Assembly: GCA_030068145.1 (NCBI GenBank)
Contig: JAPJBO010000581.1
Location: 81,561 to 145,560, forward strand
DNA: 64,000 nt
Reading direction: 5' to 3'
Origin: Diplonema papillatum
Taxonomy: Eukaryota > Euglenozoa > Diplonemea > Diplonemida > Diplonemidae
Shown here: one piece after another, positions 46,237 through 58,200 of the stretch
How positions within the stretch are numbered: position 1 is the first letter of the stretch
Layout of the letters: each line of letters begins with the position of its first letter
Position numbers and translations under genes: made by a program
The notes under the pieces: model-generated
Told to the model about the DNA's origin: nothing
The model's input: the letters and a program-made list of their open reading frames with translations, nothing else
Databases searched by the model: none

Positions 46237-49200
46237 TCAGTAGGGCCTGCACGAGTTGTTGATCGGGGAGACGAGACGAGTGGCAACCGGGGACCGCGGC
46301 GCGAGGGATGCGAGGGTGGAACGGATGGAGTCGAGGTCGGCTTGGATGGTCGACGTATACTGCGTGTTGGCCGGGACGTGCGGGTTGTGCGTGGGCTCGA
46401 GCCGCCGCTGGGCGAGGGCGGACCGGCGGGGGAGGGTGTGGTGCTGCGGGGAGTGGTGCGCGGCCGCGGGCGGCGGGCCTTGCGACAGCGGGACCGAGTC
46501 GTTCGCCGTGCGGACGGCGCGGGGGCTGATTTCGCGGTACTCGCGCTGGTCCTTCGGCGGGTTGTCGAGGGCCGCGTGGGACGGCAGCTTGCCCATCGAG
46601 TACCCGCCGCCGGCAAGGTTGGGCGCTGCTCCGCTGAGCGGGTACGACCTTCGCTCTGGTTGCGCCGAGGGTGCTGCCGCCGCCATTTTATGCCGCTCGT
46701 ACTCCATCTGTTCTTCGCGCTCGCGAAGCCGCGCGCGGCGGGCGAGCATGCGATCGCTTTGCTCGTCTCGTGCCACTTGTGCCAGTAACAGGCCGTCGTT
46801 GCGATCGACAACAACGGGTAACGGAGGCGGGAACTGCACTCTCCGCTCGGGCTCGAGCCTTCGCAAAAGGGAGCTCTGCTCGTGGTCGGCCATCAGTGAC
46901 TCGTGGTACACAACGCGGCCTTCTCTTTCGATAAGGTCCTGCTCTAACCTGACCGACTGCGCGTTCTTCGTTTGCAGCGTGTTCTCCAACCTCCGAACCT
47001 CGGAGTCTTTGAGCTCGAGTTCGCGTGCCCTGAGCGACAAATCTTCGCTTTGCCGTTCGATGGCCCGCCGCATCTCCCGGATGTCGTCTTCCGCCCTGAT
47101 TATCTCTTCAGCTTGCATCCGCGTGTTCAGCTCCTTCTTCGCGATGTCATCGAGACTGTCCGTGAGGCGAGCTTGCATCACCTGCGTGGGGATGGGTCAG
47201 AAGTGGGACATAGGAATGCAAGAAACAGGGTCGGTTTTGTCCTTGTCGGTTGACGTATCATATGGGTACATCAGGCATTCTGTGGAGTGCGCGGTGTGTG
47301 TGCATGTGGATTCGCGCCAGTGACCGATTCGAAAGTGAAGCTCCCCTTCAGCGAGTAACCATTTGTTGTGTTTGTGAGGCGTAAGGACGTTGCTGCTCTG
47401 TTGCTACACGAGCGGGCTCTGGGCGGTGATGAACCTTTCACCCACAATTCGCCTCGTTTGTGTGCGTTGCTTGGGTGGATGCGATGCGATGACGCGGAGT
47501 GCTGCTAAGCTGCCGTCGTTGCGGTGACCCGTGCAAGAGTTGTTTGAAACAACGGCCCATATTTGACTACGGCTTCGAAGCGGCCCGTGCGCTGCTAGGA
47601 CCGCCGAATTGGATGAATTGAGAATCAAATCTCACCGATCCTTGGTTGAACTCTGAGGGACGTAGCACGGTTTCCAACTCGTCGGGACTCAAGGAAGCCA
47701 CTGCAGACGACCTCCAAGCAGACAGTGGAACAGGCATGCTGGTTATAACATGTGTAGCGTGAGGAAAGCTGCAAACCTTCAAGTCATGCTCGCGCGCGTC
47801 GAGGTCCGCCTCCCGTTCGTTCGCCCTGCGGAAGCGCGCGGCCACCTCTTCTTCTAGAGCAGAGAGCTGCCTCCTCCGACCTTCGTCGTCCATGTCCTTC
47901 CTCTTCAAATCGTCTTCGGCTTTCGTTAGCAGAACCTCGCGCTCACCGTGGGCAGCGAGTTCCAGGGCCAAGCGCTGCTGTTGGCTGACTTCTTTGTCGT
48001 TCAGCTGTGTGGTTAGATTAATGTGTTGGCTGGGTTTCCGTCTCTCGCGTACAAACAGGAGCTTTCTGCCCGGTATGTAAACCCCCCCGTCGCTTAATAT
48101 TTACATTTTTCTAATATTTGCATTCTCTTAATATTTACAAAATGCTCTTAATATTTACAAAATCTCTTATTATTTACATTTTCTTAATATTTACATTTTC
48201 CATTTTTTTATTTTGACGAGCAACTTTCCTTCCTGGGAGTACCTGCTGCACGAGCTTTCTGCAGTGCCGTGCTCCACGTGGCGGCCGCCAACTTCATCTT
48301 TGCAGTATTCTAGCGTTATTTGTGGATTAGAAGGTCGGTTCTGTTAAACGTGCACGCTTCTTGGCACCATTGTTCTCCCTGCGTCTCTTTCAGCTGCTGG
48401 TCTCTCCAGGGGTTACGGGCATCGAACACAAGATGTTTGATATCTCACCAGATAGTGAACTTCCGAAGCCGTCGAAGACACCGGCTGCTTCTTGCTCGGC
48501 CCGGACAACGGATAATCTGGCCCGTGATGCCAGTCCCTCGAAGGCGTCTTCACCTTCTCCAGTGTCTTCGTCCGATACGATGGAGCTTGCACACGAGCAC
48601 TGCAAACGCCATCTTCCCGTGATGGCAGGTCAGTCATTTCTTGGGGCTGCTATGGTGAGATTTCGGGTTTTGTAAATATTAAGGGCAGAGTCTCATAATA
48701 TTTACAAAACCTCATAATATTTACAATGCTCATAATACATACTATGCAGTCCGCCGCATTCCGCCCGACTTACACGGACTAAAAATACTCCCACACGGAC
48801 TTACACGGAATCGGGGTGAGTCCGTCTGGGGTGCGGGTGGGGTGCGGGTGAACGTTTTCCAATGAAAATACTCAGTATCCTTAGTATTGCTTCGTATTCT
48901 TAGTATTTCTATTCTTGCACATAACAGTCGTTGCGAACTTGGTCATTGCGGTTGCGGAGACCAGCAGCAAGAACACAGGAAACAAACACACAACTTCGAA
49001 GGGGGGGGGGGATGGGAAGGCCTAAGGGCTCGAAAAACAAGGCGAAGGCCGGCAAGTCTGAACCGTCCAACAAGAAGAGAAGGGTGACAATGAGCCAGGC
49101 CATGCAGGATGCGGAGTCCAGCAGCGAAGCACCGACTAGCGAAGCACCGAACAGTGAAGCACCGACCAGCGATTCCGAAGGTGGCTCGTCCGTCCCGATG

Positions 49201-52200
49201 TCGGTCTCGTCGGTTCTTGGTCCGCTCTTTGAGGCAGTCGAGGCAGCCTCACAGGCTGACGATGCAGGTTCACAGACAGAAGATGCAGGTTCACAGGCCG
49301 GCGGGTCAGCCTCACAGGCTGGTACGCCAGCCTCGCAGACAAAGGTGGTCAAAAGACCGTCTAAGCTGCAGCTCCGAAAGGGGCTGGCGAAGGGCGCAGC
49401 GAAGGTTGCAGTGGCCGGCAGCAAACGCCACAATCTGCTGATTACAGCCGTAAAAAGGATGAACAAGCTCACAGACGCAGAAAAGGAAGGCTTGGAGCTC
49501 AGGAAGGTGAAGGACCTCCCTTCATCTTGGAAGTCGTTAGCACTCAGAGACCCCAACGTCACGTTGCAGGAAGAAGTGATCTGGTGCGGTTCATGCCAAA
49601 AGAAAATCAACTACCTCGACAGCACCACGTGCAAGAAGCATCACACCTACGAAGAACACAAGAAGAGGCACACACTTCTGGTGGCACAAAAAAAGGCTGG
49701 CGCGGTTGTTGTGGACGTTGACGCCGGTACCGCAAACGTCACTGAAAAGGGGACCGCCGTACAGGACTTCACGAGGTTGGTTGCGATGGCCGGCATGAAG
49801 GCAGGGGCAGTGGCTTGCATGCGTGTCTTTTTCAGAAAGCATGTCTCCCCGGCAATTCCCCACACGAGGACGCTCATGGATATGAGTCGGGGGTGCGATG
49901 CGAAGACGCAGATGCAGAAGGATCTAATAGAGACGATCGGGACATCGTTTGGCATTGGGTTTGATGGATCCATCATCGACGAGCTCAAGGAGCAGGCATT
50001 GGCAGTGGTCGCATACGACAAGGGACGAGCATACTTGCTGGGACTTCGCGTTGGAGAGGACGGTGAAGCCTTGGACACAACCTCTCAGTCGGAGTTTGTT
50101 GCCAACGTCCTCAAGGACTACGGGATCAAGATACCCAACGTCGCTTACATCGTCGTTGACAAGGCGTCGACGAACGTGGTCGCCCTTCAGGACTGGGAGG
50201 GCATTGTGATATACTGCTTCGGTCACCATCTGAAAAATGCCATCAAGCCGTGGTTCAAGCTGAGTCACCCGAACGCCCACGACACACTGCGTCTCTTCAG
50301 CAACGCTTTCTACAAAGCACCCACGCGTGAGGTTCGGTGGGTGCAGGCGCAGAAGGCAGTCGTGACCCATGATGTCGATGCAGCCGCTACAGAAGACGAG
50401 ATTCCGATCGCCCAAAAGCTGACTGCCCTGCTGTCGTTGCACGAGGATGGCGAAGACGTCGAAGCTGACATCCTTGAGTGTCTTGGTGAAGGAGATGGAG
50501 ACATGTTGGAGCGTGCAAAGGAGAGGTTGACGCAAGCTCAAAATGAGAACGTGCCAGTGGACTTGACACCAGAACCACAACGCGAGCAACGTCCCAGCCC
50601 GGAATACCCCCCCTCTATCAACGACACGAGGTGGGATTCCACCTTCAGATGCCTTGCCCACCTGGTCCCCCGCCTGCAGTCTCTTCCAGCATTTCTTGAG
50701 AAAGAACTGAAAAGGAACACCACACCCGAGAGTATCCAACTACTTGCGGGGAAGTTCAGCGATGCAGACGTCACAGAAACGTGTGCAGCTCTTGTAACGG
50801 CCTTGGAAGCCATGGAACCCGTCATGCCCCTTTTCAGTTTTGCTGCTGATCCACCCGCGCGCAAGCCCCTTGCAGCGGAACTCCCCGCCATGGTTGCAAA
50901 AGCCATGAAGGCCGTTGGCAACGATCTCTCCGCCGTCCTGAAAGAGATGTGGAGCACCTATCTTTCCCGGGACATCTTCAAATCCATGTGGCTCTTTTGC
51001 CCTGAGAAGCTGGGTACGAAGAAGGCAGCGGGAATTGCCATCCCCTCAGTGGAGTCAATCACGGACACATTCAAGGGCGTGTTTCACCGCGACGCCAAAA
51101 CCCAACTGGGCGAGTACCTGAAGGTTTCGATCAGCGTCCTGACGAAATGGAAGGATGCCGAAGCATTCTGGACTTCGAAGAAGCAGGTATGGCCGGATCT
51201 CTCAGCCGTAGCTCTCACGCTGTTGTACCTGCCCGTCAGTGTAACGCGGGTGGACGCCGTGTTCAGCCAGTTGGGGGCAATCTCAAATGAGAGAGGGGGG
51301 AGAATCAACCCTTCTGCATACGAGACGACAGCCCTTTACTACTGCAACAAAGACATCTCTGGGAGGTTCAAGGACTTCGACGACGAACATTCGCTGTCTC
51401 GGGTGTGATTCTCAATAACAGGCATCTGAGAACAAAAGTGCAAGCCTTTTTCCTACTTTCCTACTTTCAGTGTTTTTCCGGGACTCCTGGAGTGGCTTTT
51501 TTTAGCGCACCATGCTACAGCGTGGCTCGCTGGACCGAAACCCGGGAAGAGTGTGCACCACGAGAGGTCCCCGGAAGTGTTCTTTCCCCTGTTTCCCATC
51601 TTTCCCCTCTTCAGCCACGACGAAGTTACGCACATATCCCTTTGTGCTTTTCTCGTTTCCATGCGCATCTTCCTGGATCAGGTTTCTTGGCGCATGGTCC
51701 AGCCGGGTAGAGAAGAACACCAAGAGACCGTGAGTCGGCATTGCGGATTGTCATGGCGAACTGCGTTCCGTGGCGGAAGACTCGGTCGCCAACACTGTCC
51801 TCGAGTGGGATTACTCCCCGTGTGTACGCCACAATGTACGCGGCATACCGCTGGTGTCGCTGAGAAGTGATAACGGGTCCTTGTCCTGGCTGTTCAACCC
51901 GGCACAGATGGGCACAGGGGATCGGAAGCAGTCGGGACCGTGCACATACGCAGTGCACATGAGGCAGTGCGCCGCTGTGGCCACACCCTGATTGAACAGT
52001 TGTGCGCCCGTGGGCTGCGACCGGCAGACACAGAGCCCACTCGCGGTTGGAGGTGGGCTCATAGTGGCCATAAGCTCTTCCCGAGTGTGGCAAGGATACT
52101 TGACCGCTCACCATCATCACCATAATTGTGCTGCTGGTCTCCGCAGCCGCAATGAAAAGGTTCACAATGACTGTTATGTGCAGGAATGGAAGTAAAAGTC

Positions 52201-55200
52201 CACGAATAAATACTAAGACTACTGAGTATTTTTCATTGGAAAACGTTCACCCGCACCCCACCCGCACTCCACACGGACTCACACCGAGTCCGTGTGGAGT
52301 GCGGGTGGGGTGCGTGTGGGGTGCGGGTAGGAGTCGTCGGCGGAAAAAAAAAAAATCTGCGCGGAATGCGGCGGACTGCATATTATGATAATATTTACAA
52401 AAAAAAAATGTAAATATTAATGGTGTGATCCACCCTGGAGTTTTTCCGGGTTTGTGCCGGGTTTGTGCCGGGTTTGTACCGGGGGGGGGGTCCGGGTTTT
52501 TTATTTTTGTCTCCCCAGCACCCGCTAGCACCCTTGGTCGTGGAGATTTCAGGCTTCGCGGTGGATTTTGCCACGTTTCATGATCGTCTGGTGCTCGTGG
52601 GGGTTTGTCCCGCACTTTGCGGTCCCTCGCCCTTCTGTCATAATCAGCCTACGGGCTTCGGTATCGTGTATATTTTGTCGGTTTGAGGCCCCTTCCGTAG
52701 CTTGGAAAACGGAAAGAGAAGCAAGCATCTCCATCAATTCAGAACGAGCGACAGAAGTTCCCACGCTCAACCCGCTCGGCTGTGCCATCGGAACAGAAGT
52801 CGGCAACAAGCGGTTCGGACGGGCGGGTTCCCCGCCCATCAAGTACAACCGGTTTTCCCTCTCGCCTAGAAGGTGCTGTCGGATGGCTTAAGATGGCCTG
52901 AGCAGACTGCTACCTTTGGTTCCGCATCCTTTCAAACTGTGGCTGACCAAGCCGCTGTTTGAGCTCTGCAGGGGTTTCGATGCACTCCAAAATGCGGGTA
53001 CCAACAACCCCGGCAGCTGGGAGGAATGGCTACCGAGCATGGGTGCGTGGCGTTCGTGGACGCGCAACTGCATGCAAACAAGCGTCACGCAATTAGCAGA
53101 GACAGGTCACCACTCGTTCTGCAGTGGAGTTAGCATTAGCTCAATGTGTCGGGAGCAGTAGTTGTCGACTGAAAAGTACCGCGGATGCAGAACATCGATG
53201 CAGACGATGATGCCGCAAATGCAGCTTTCTGCGAGCAGGCAAGATGGCAAGCGAGAGAGCGTGCCGTACCCCAGGCAGGTCGCTCGAAAACGGCGACCCG
53301 AAATGGAAAATTCACCCCCAGGAACAATACCCAGCGGACTGGAAGCGCAGGCAGGCCCGGATGGAAGCATGAGGTGAAGCAGATGGGACAGAGGAGCGGA
53401 AAAACGGGGCCGCACCAGTGGCAGACCCGGACGTTGGGGTTAAACAATCGAAGAAGAAGTGTAAAGACGAGGAAACACCGACTCGGGCACACCGGCCGAG
53501 AACAGCCAATCATGGAACCCAGGGCACAATGGAGGCTACGGCGCGGTGGTGAAGTAACGAAGCTCGCTCGCTAGCATCCGGCAAGAGCCAGCATGACACA
53601 TGAATTTGGAATTGATGCTTCATTTGGAAACAGCGAGGGCAGAGGGTTAATCTGCTTGTACTAGGCTCCTCGGTTCCCGTAGTATCGGGGGAGTTTGAGG
53701 CAATTGCTGGCTGGTGGTCGGTTGTAGTCCGTTGCGTCAAGCACAACCGGGCTTGCCCTCTGGAGGCTTTGGAAAATAGTGGTTCCTGTCTGTCAGAGAT
53801 GTGCATTCAGCGCTGCAATGGCAAAGCATTCCAGGTACCTTCTGCGGTGGACCTTCATATTAATTGGTGTTGGTTTTTACTCGACAGGACCCTGGTGCCG
53901 TCGGTTTAGCTTCATTGCAGCGATCACCTGCCATAACCTGAAGGGGTAGTGCAGAATAAAAAATCGGACCCCCCTTGAGTTTTTCCGGGTTTGTGCCGGG
54001 GTTGCACCGGGCATATGGATCACACCAATTAAGCGAGGGGGGGGGTTAGCTCGTTTCGTTCGCTGCCCAGATGATGAGAAATAGAGCTCGAAAGCCCGAA
54101 GGTCAACAAGAGAAGAGTTGTAGAGAGATCATACCAATTTCTCTTTGTGGTCATGGGCCGCATCGCGCTCTGCTAAAAAGCGTTCTCGCACTTCAACCTG
54201 ACGGACGCGCTCCTCGACCTCGCGCGAGATGGCCGTGGAAGTCTGGTCGGAATGGAGAATACGGCGCTCCTGTGCCTCCAAGGCTGCTTCTTTGTCCAGC
54301 AACTCCCGGCCATTGAGCTCGATATGATTGAGACGATCGTTCAAATCGACCTCGCGAGCAAGCAGGTCTTGCTCCCTTTCCATCATCGCTGTGTGGAATT
54401 CCTCTTCCTTCCTCGACAGCATCGCGAAATGTTCCGCAACCTGCGCCTCCCTCGCATCGATGACACGTTCTCTGTTGTCTGCAGCGGTGTTGTTCCTCAT
54501 TGTCGTCGTCATCAGCGCAACTTCTTTCGCTTGCACCACGCGCTCTCTTTCTTCGAGACGCTTCAGCTGTTGCGGGTTGCAATGGCAGTAAACAGATAGG
54601 AAACCCAAGAGCGCGGCAAGCCGTAAACTCCGGTAAATAGTACAGGTGCTGCTTAAAGAATGAATGGAATGTTACTAGGTATGCCGGTGTGCCGCGGGTG
54701 ATCGGCTGCAAGTACGTCCCGTCTTCGCGGCGGGTGCGGAAACGGCGGCTGTCCTGGAGGCCTGTGCCACGCGAATGCTCGATGGAAAAACTACCGTAAA
54801 CGCACGAGCATTTCTGACTTCTGTTGTAAAAGAAAAAAACATCGCTTTTTGCAAAACCCCCCAACCCGGACCCCTTGGTGGTTGGTGGGAACCTTAAGCA
54901 CTGACAAATGTGCCGAAAGAGCGCGGTTCGAGAGGTCTTTTCAACTCCGGGTGGGCGGATTAGAAAGTACCTCCCCCTTGTAATCGAGACAGCAAAAAAA
55001 ACGACACGTTCTGGGCAGAAGGCGGGGTGTTTTACAAGCGTATGGGAAAATGAAAATGCACCACTGGACGCTGAAATTGGTGCCACCTTACCCAAAAGCC
55101 ACTGTGGTTGTCTCGGTAACCTCTCAGGGTACCATGCAGGGTCAAAACCTTGTGTCTTTTTGGAAATGGCCAAAAAGAAATGTTCGGAAAAAAAATTGGG

Positions 55201-58200
55201 TCTTTTAAATTTTAAAATTTTGGAACAAGAACTGCGGTAATATTTGAGGAAGTTGAGCATTTTTTTTTTTTTTTTTTTTCCAAAAGATTTTTTTGGGAGC
55301 CATCGGCCCCGCGGGAGCGTTTTAAAAAGACACAAGGTTTTAACCCTGCATGGTACCCTGCTTCGGTTAAATAATGCTAAATGAAGAATCTGTCCAATGT
55401 TGTCGCTGGGTTTCGGCTCCAGACGTAATTAGGAAGGGCGCAGGTAGGGCAAAAGCTTTCCAGAGGTGGTCGTTAACAGGAAGGGACCCCTGTCAACAGC
55501 TGCTGCCTTATCATTCCTGAGTCTTGTGCCGCGGGTAGCATATTGGGGTTATTGCCTGTTTCGTCCACATGGCGCCCTGTTTCACGAATGTTTCCGTGTT
55601 CCTGTCAGGATGCGCTATGTACAGTGATTGGGTACACACACCACTGTGACAACAGGAAGAAATGCGTAGTTTTGTGAAAAAACAGCCAGGGGCGGGTAGG
55701 ACCCAAAACCTTCCGAATTGATTGGGTAGGGCCGCTGCCCTACCTCGCTGCCCTGGCACGACGACACTGAATCTGTCTAATTTTCTCGGTAAAACGAAAC
55801 GTAAGAAAACCTGCTCGTTGATGATCGCTTCGGCGGGAGAATGCTTCGGGGGTGAGGCGAGCATTCCGGCCTCGCGTTGTCGCAGAGCGTCTTCGCGCTC
55901 GGCGAGCTGCTTTCCGCGGCGGTCGAGGTTCTCGCTGAGGCGGCGGAGGTCGTCCTCCTGCTCATGATACCGCCCCATGCTGGGGGGCGCTTGCAGCGGT
56001 TCACGTTCCGCCAACCGCGCTTCTCTTTGGGACACCTCACGCCATCTGGCTTGCAGGTGTCTCTCCTGCTCGTCCAGCACCAACGCCTTCTCTCGTAATG
56101 CGGCGGCACTCTCACCACCTTCACGCCTCGACAGCGTCTGTTCCCTCCCTTGCAACTGCCGCTCCCATTCCCTCAGTGCATCTTCTCTGATCGCAATCGC
56201 GTTGTTCCTCTCCTCTGCGGCCTTTCCCAGCGTGACTTCCCGCTCGTTCAATATCCTCTCTCTCGCCTCAAGCCCCACAGCCTCCTCGTACAGCATCCGC
56301 TCTTTTCTCGAAAAGTCGTCAGCGTGCCCTGCACTTGTGACCAGCTGACCAGAGGGAGTCAGGGCTCTGGAAGTTCCATTTCCTGTCCTTCCGCCATCGC
56401 GAGGCGAGCCGAGTGGCATTGTCGACCAACTCGCGATCCCTTGCTTGGGAAGAGTGTACCCTTGGTTTTGCTGCTGCCGGCGGTGGTACTCGCTTGCGGG
56501 GGTCGGCGGGGGGAGGTTGTATTTTTCGTGAAGCTTCACGAACAGGGAGTCTTCTGACAGACCTGCCTGCAACGCTAGCTCCACTTTGAACACCTCGGAC
56601 GGGTTGTGCTTGTTATAGAACTCCGTCAAACGGGCGCGCAGGCGCTCTTCGCGTGTCGGGGCTCCTCGAGCAGTGTCCACAGGTGCGTACCCGGCTTGAA
56701 TTCTTTTGATGAGCTCCCCTTCGTCAATACCCGCAGCCTCCTTCGATGCCAAAGCAAATTCTACTTTCTCGTCAATACGATCGGCATCTTCGTACTGCGC
56801 AAAGCATAAACGAAGCCTTTCTCGTAAACGACTTTCCGCGGACTGGTTTTTCTGGTCTCTCCAATCCTCTCGGGAGTACGCCCCATCGTACGCGCCGAGC
56901 TGGTACCGAAGGTAGAGTGCTTTGAAAAGATCGGCCTCGTCAAGACCACTTGACATCAATGTAGAAACGTTGTTGAGATCTGCTGGAGCATGTTTCACAT
57001 GGAAGAATGCGAGCTTCTCGTTGAGCTCCTCTCTGCGGCGCACCTTCTCTTCGTCTCTCCTTTTTTGGTACTCAAACTGCGGCATTGGGGCATCCACAAA
57101 TGAGTGTCGATAGTCCACCCGTACCGAACTGTTCCTGGACAAACTCTTGCGCAGTTCTTCACCGAGGGCCGAAATGGCCAGCTCTCTTGCATCCAACACA
57201 GACTTTACTGTGGAGTACGCCCGTTGTGCTTCTCCTTCACTACTGGTCGAGATGTGGAAATCAATTCGAGGGGGGTTTGGCTGGATTTCATCGATATGCG
57301 TCCTGTCCATCGGGTGGCCGAATGCGCGGGACAGGTCGGTGCGGGCTGCCTCCTTCAGACGGCGGCCCGAGTCAGGATTGAATCCTGGGATCAGATCCAG
57401 TACATCCAAGGCCAGCGTTCCCGGGATAATCGTCCCCTTCCCTCCAGCAGGAGCTACCGTCTGATTTAAGGCGAAACTGCCTCGTTTCGACAATCTCGAA
57501 GAGTGATGCTCGTTCAAGCTGGACCGCCTCGAGCCCGACCCGTGTTCCTCAACATCCTTCACCTCGCTTGTACGTGACACCATGGATTCACGCCGACTCA
57601 TGACAGCAGGCGGCGGAAGCACCTCTGCAGGTGATCGAGAAGGCGGCGCGCCATCCAACCGACTCTGTGGCCATTTTCTTCCAAGAGCTACCCCGTGGTT
57701 CTTATACAACTCCGGCCAGAACTCTTTGTCAAGGGGTTCATTCTTAGAAATGTATTCCACATATGCTTGTATTTGCTGGTCAGCCGCGGGCTTCTTTGTG
57801 TAGTTCGAGAAGAATTCGACGAGCCGCTCCCGGTTATCCTCCTCAATTTGCTGAGGTGAATATCGCAACTTCGAATCAAAGGTCCAAGCGTCTTCAGGGC
57901 TGATGTTGTATTCTTTGTATAGATCTCTCAGAACTTCAATGATCGGCAACGGAGAGGCTGCCAGGTCTGCCACACGGTACCCGTGGTCGGGTCGGTGGTT
58001 CTCGAAAAACGACGTCATCCAAGCAAGTCGATGGGCCGGATCTTCGCGAATCGGCTCTTCATCTGCGAGTGTCAGTTGGGATAGCTCATGTGAAATGCGA
58101 TTGAAAAGCGCTCTTTCCCCCCCGTGGGATGCTTACATGGGCTGTTGATAACCTGAAGAAGCTGTCGTCGCTGCGACGCTAAAGCAAAACATACCGGGCG

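Larger units (their letters stand above)
48080..54047. mobile_element. Outer element in intron 3 with C-rich inverted ends (tentative)
   Basis: AACCCCCCCGTCGCTTAAT (48080-48097) is mirrored by ATTAAGCGAGGGGGGGGGTT (54027-54046), and a GGTGTGATCC/GGATCACACC pair occurs inside. Near the left end, and again around the hAT element, are tandem TTAATATTTACAAAA units (48091-48200, 48673-48740, 52381-52420). A GAGTTTTTCCGGGTTTGTGC segment recurs at 52438 and 53973. This suggests a roughly 6-kb non-autonomous element that later received the hAT insertion. No transposase of its own is seen. The boundaries rest on short G/C-rich arms. Confidence 0.4.

Noticed and set aside
46256..47323. 355-residue plus-strand ORF
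   Set aside because: Antisense to the last exon of the long coiled-coil gene, which is supported by splice phase.
54193..55335. 380-residue minus-strand ORF beginning in the MITE
   Set aside because: It crosses the MITE and intron 2, then reads exon 3 in the wrong frame; the real exon 3 frame gives coiled coil in phase with its neighbours.
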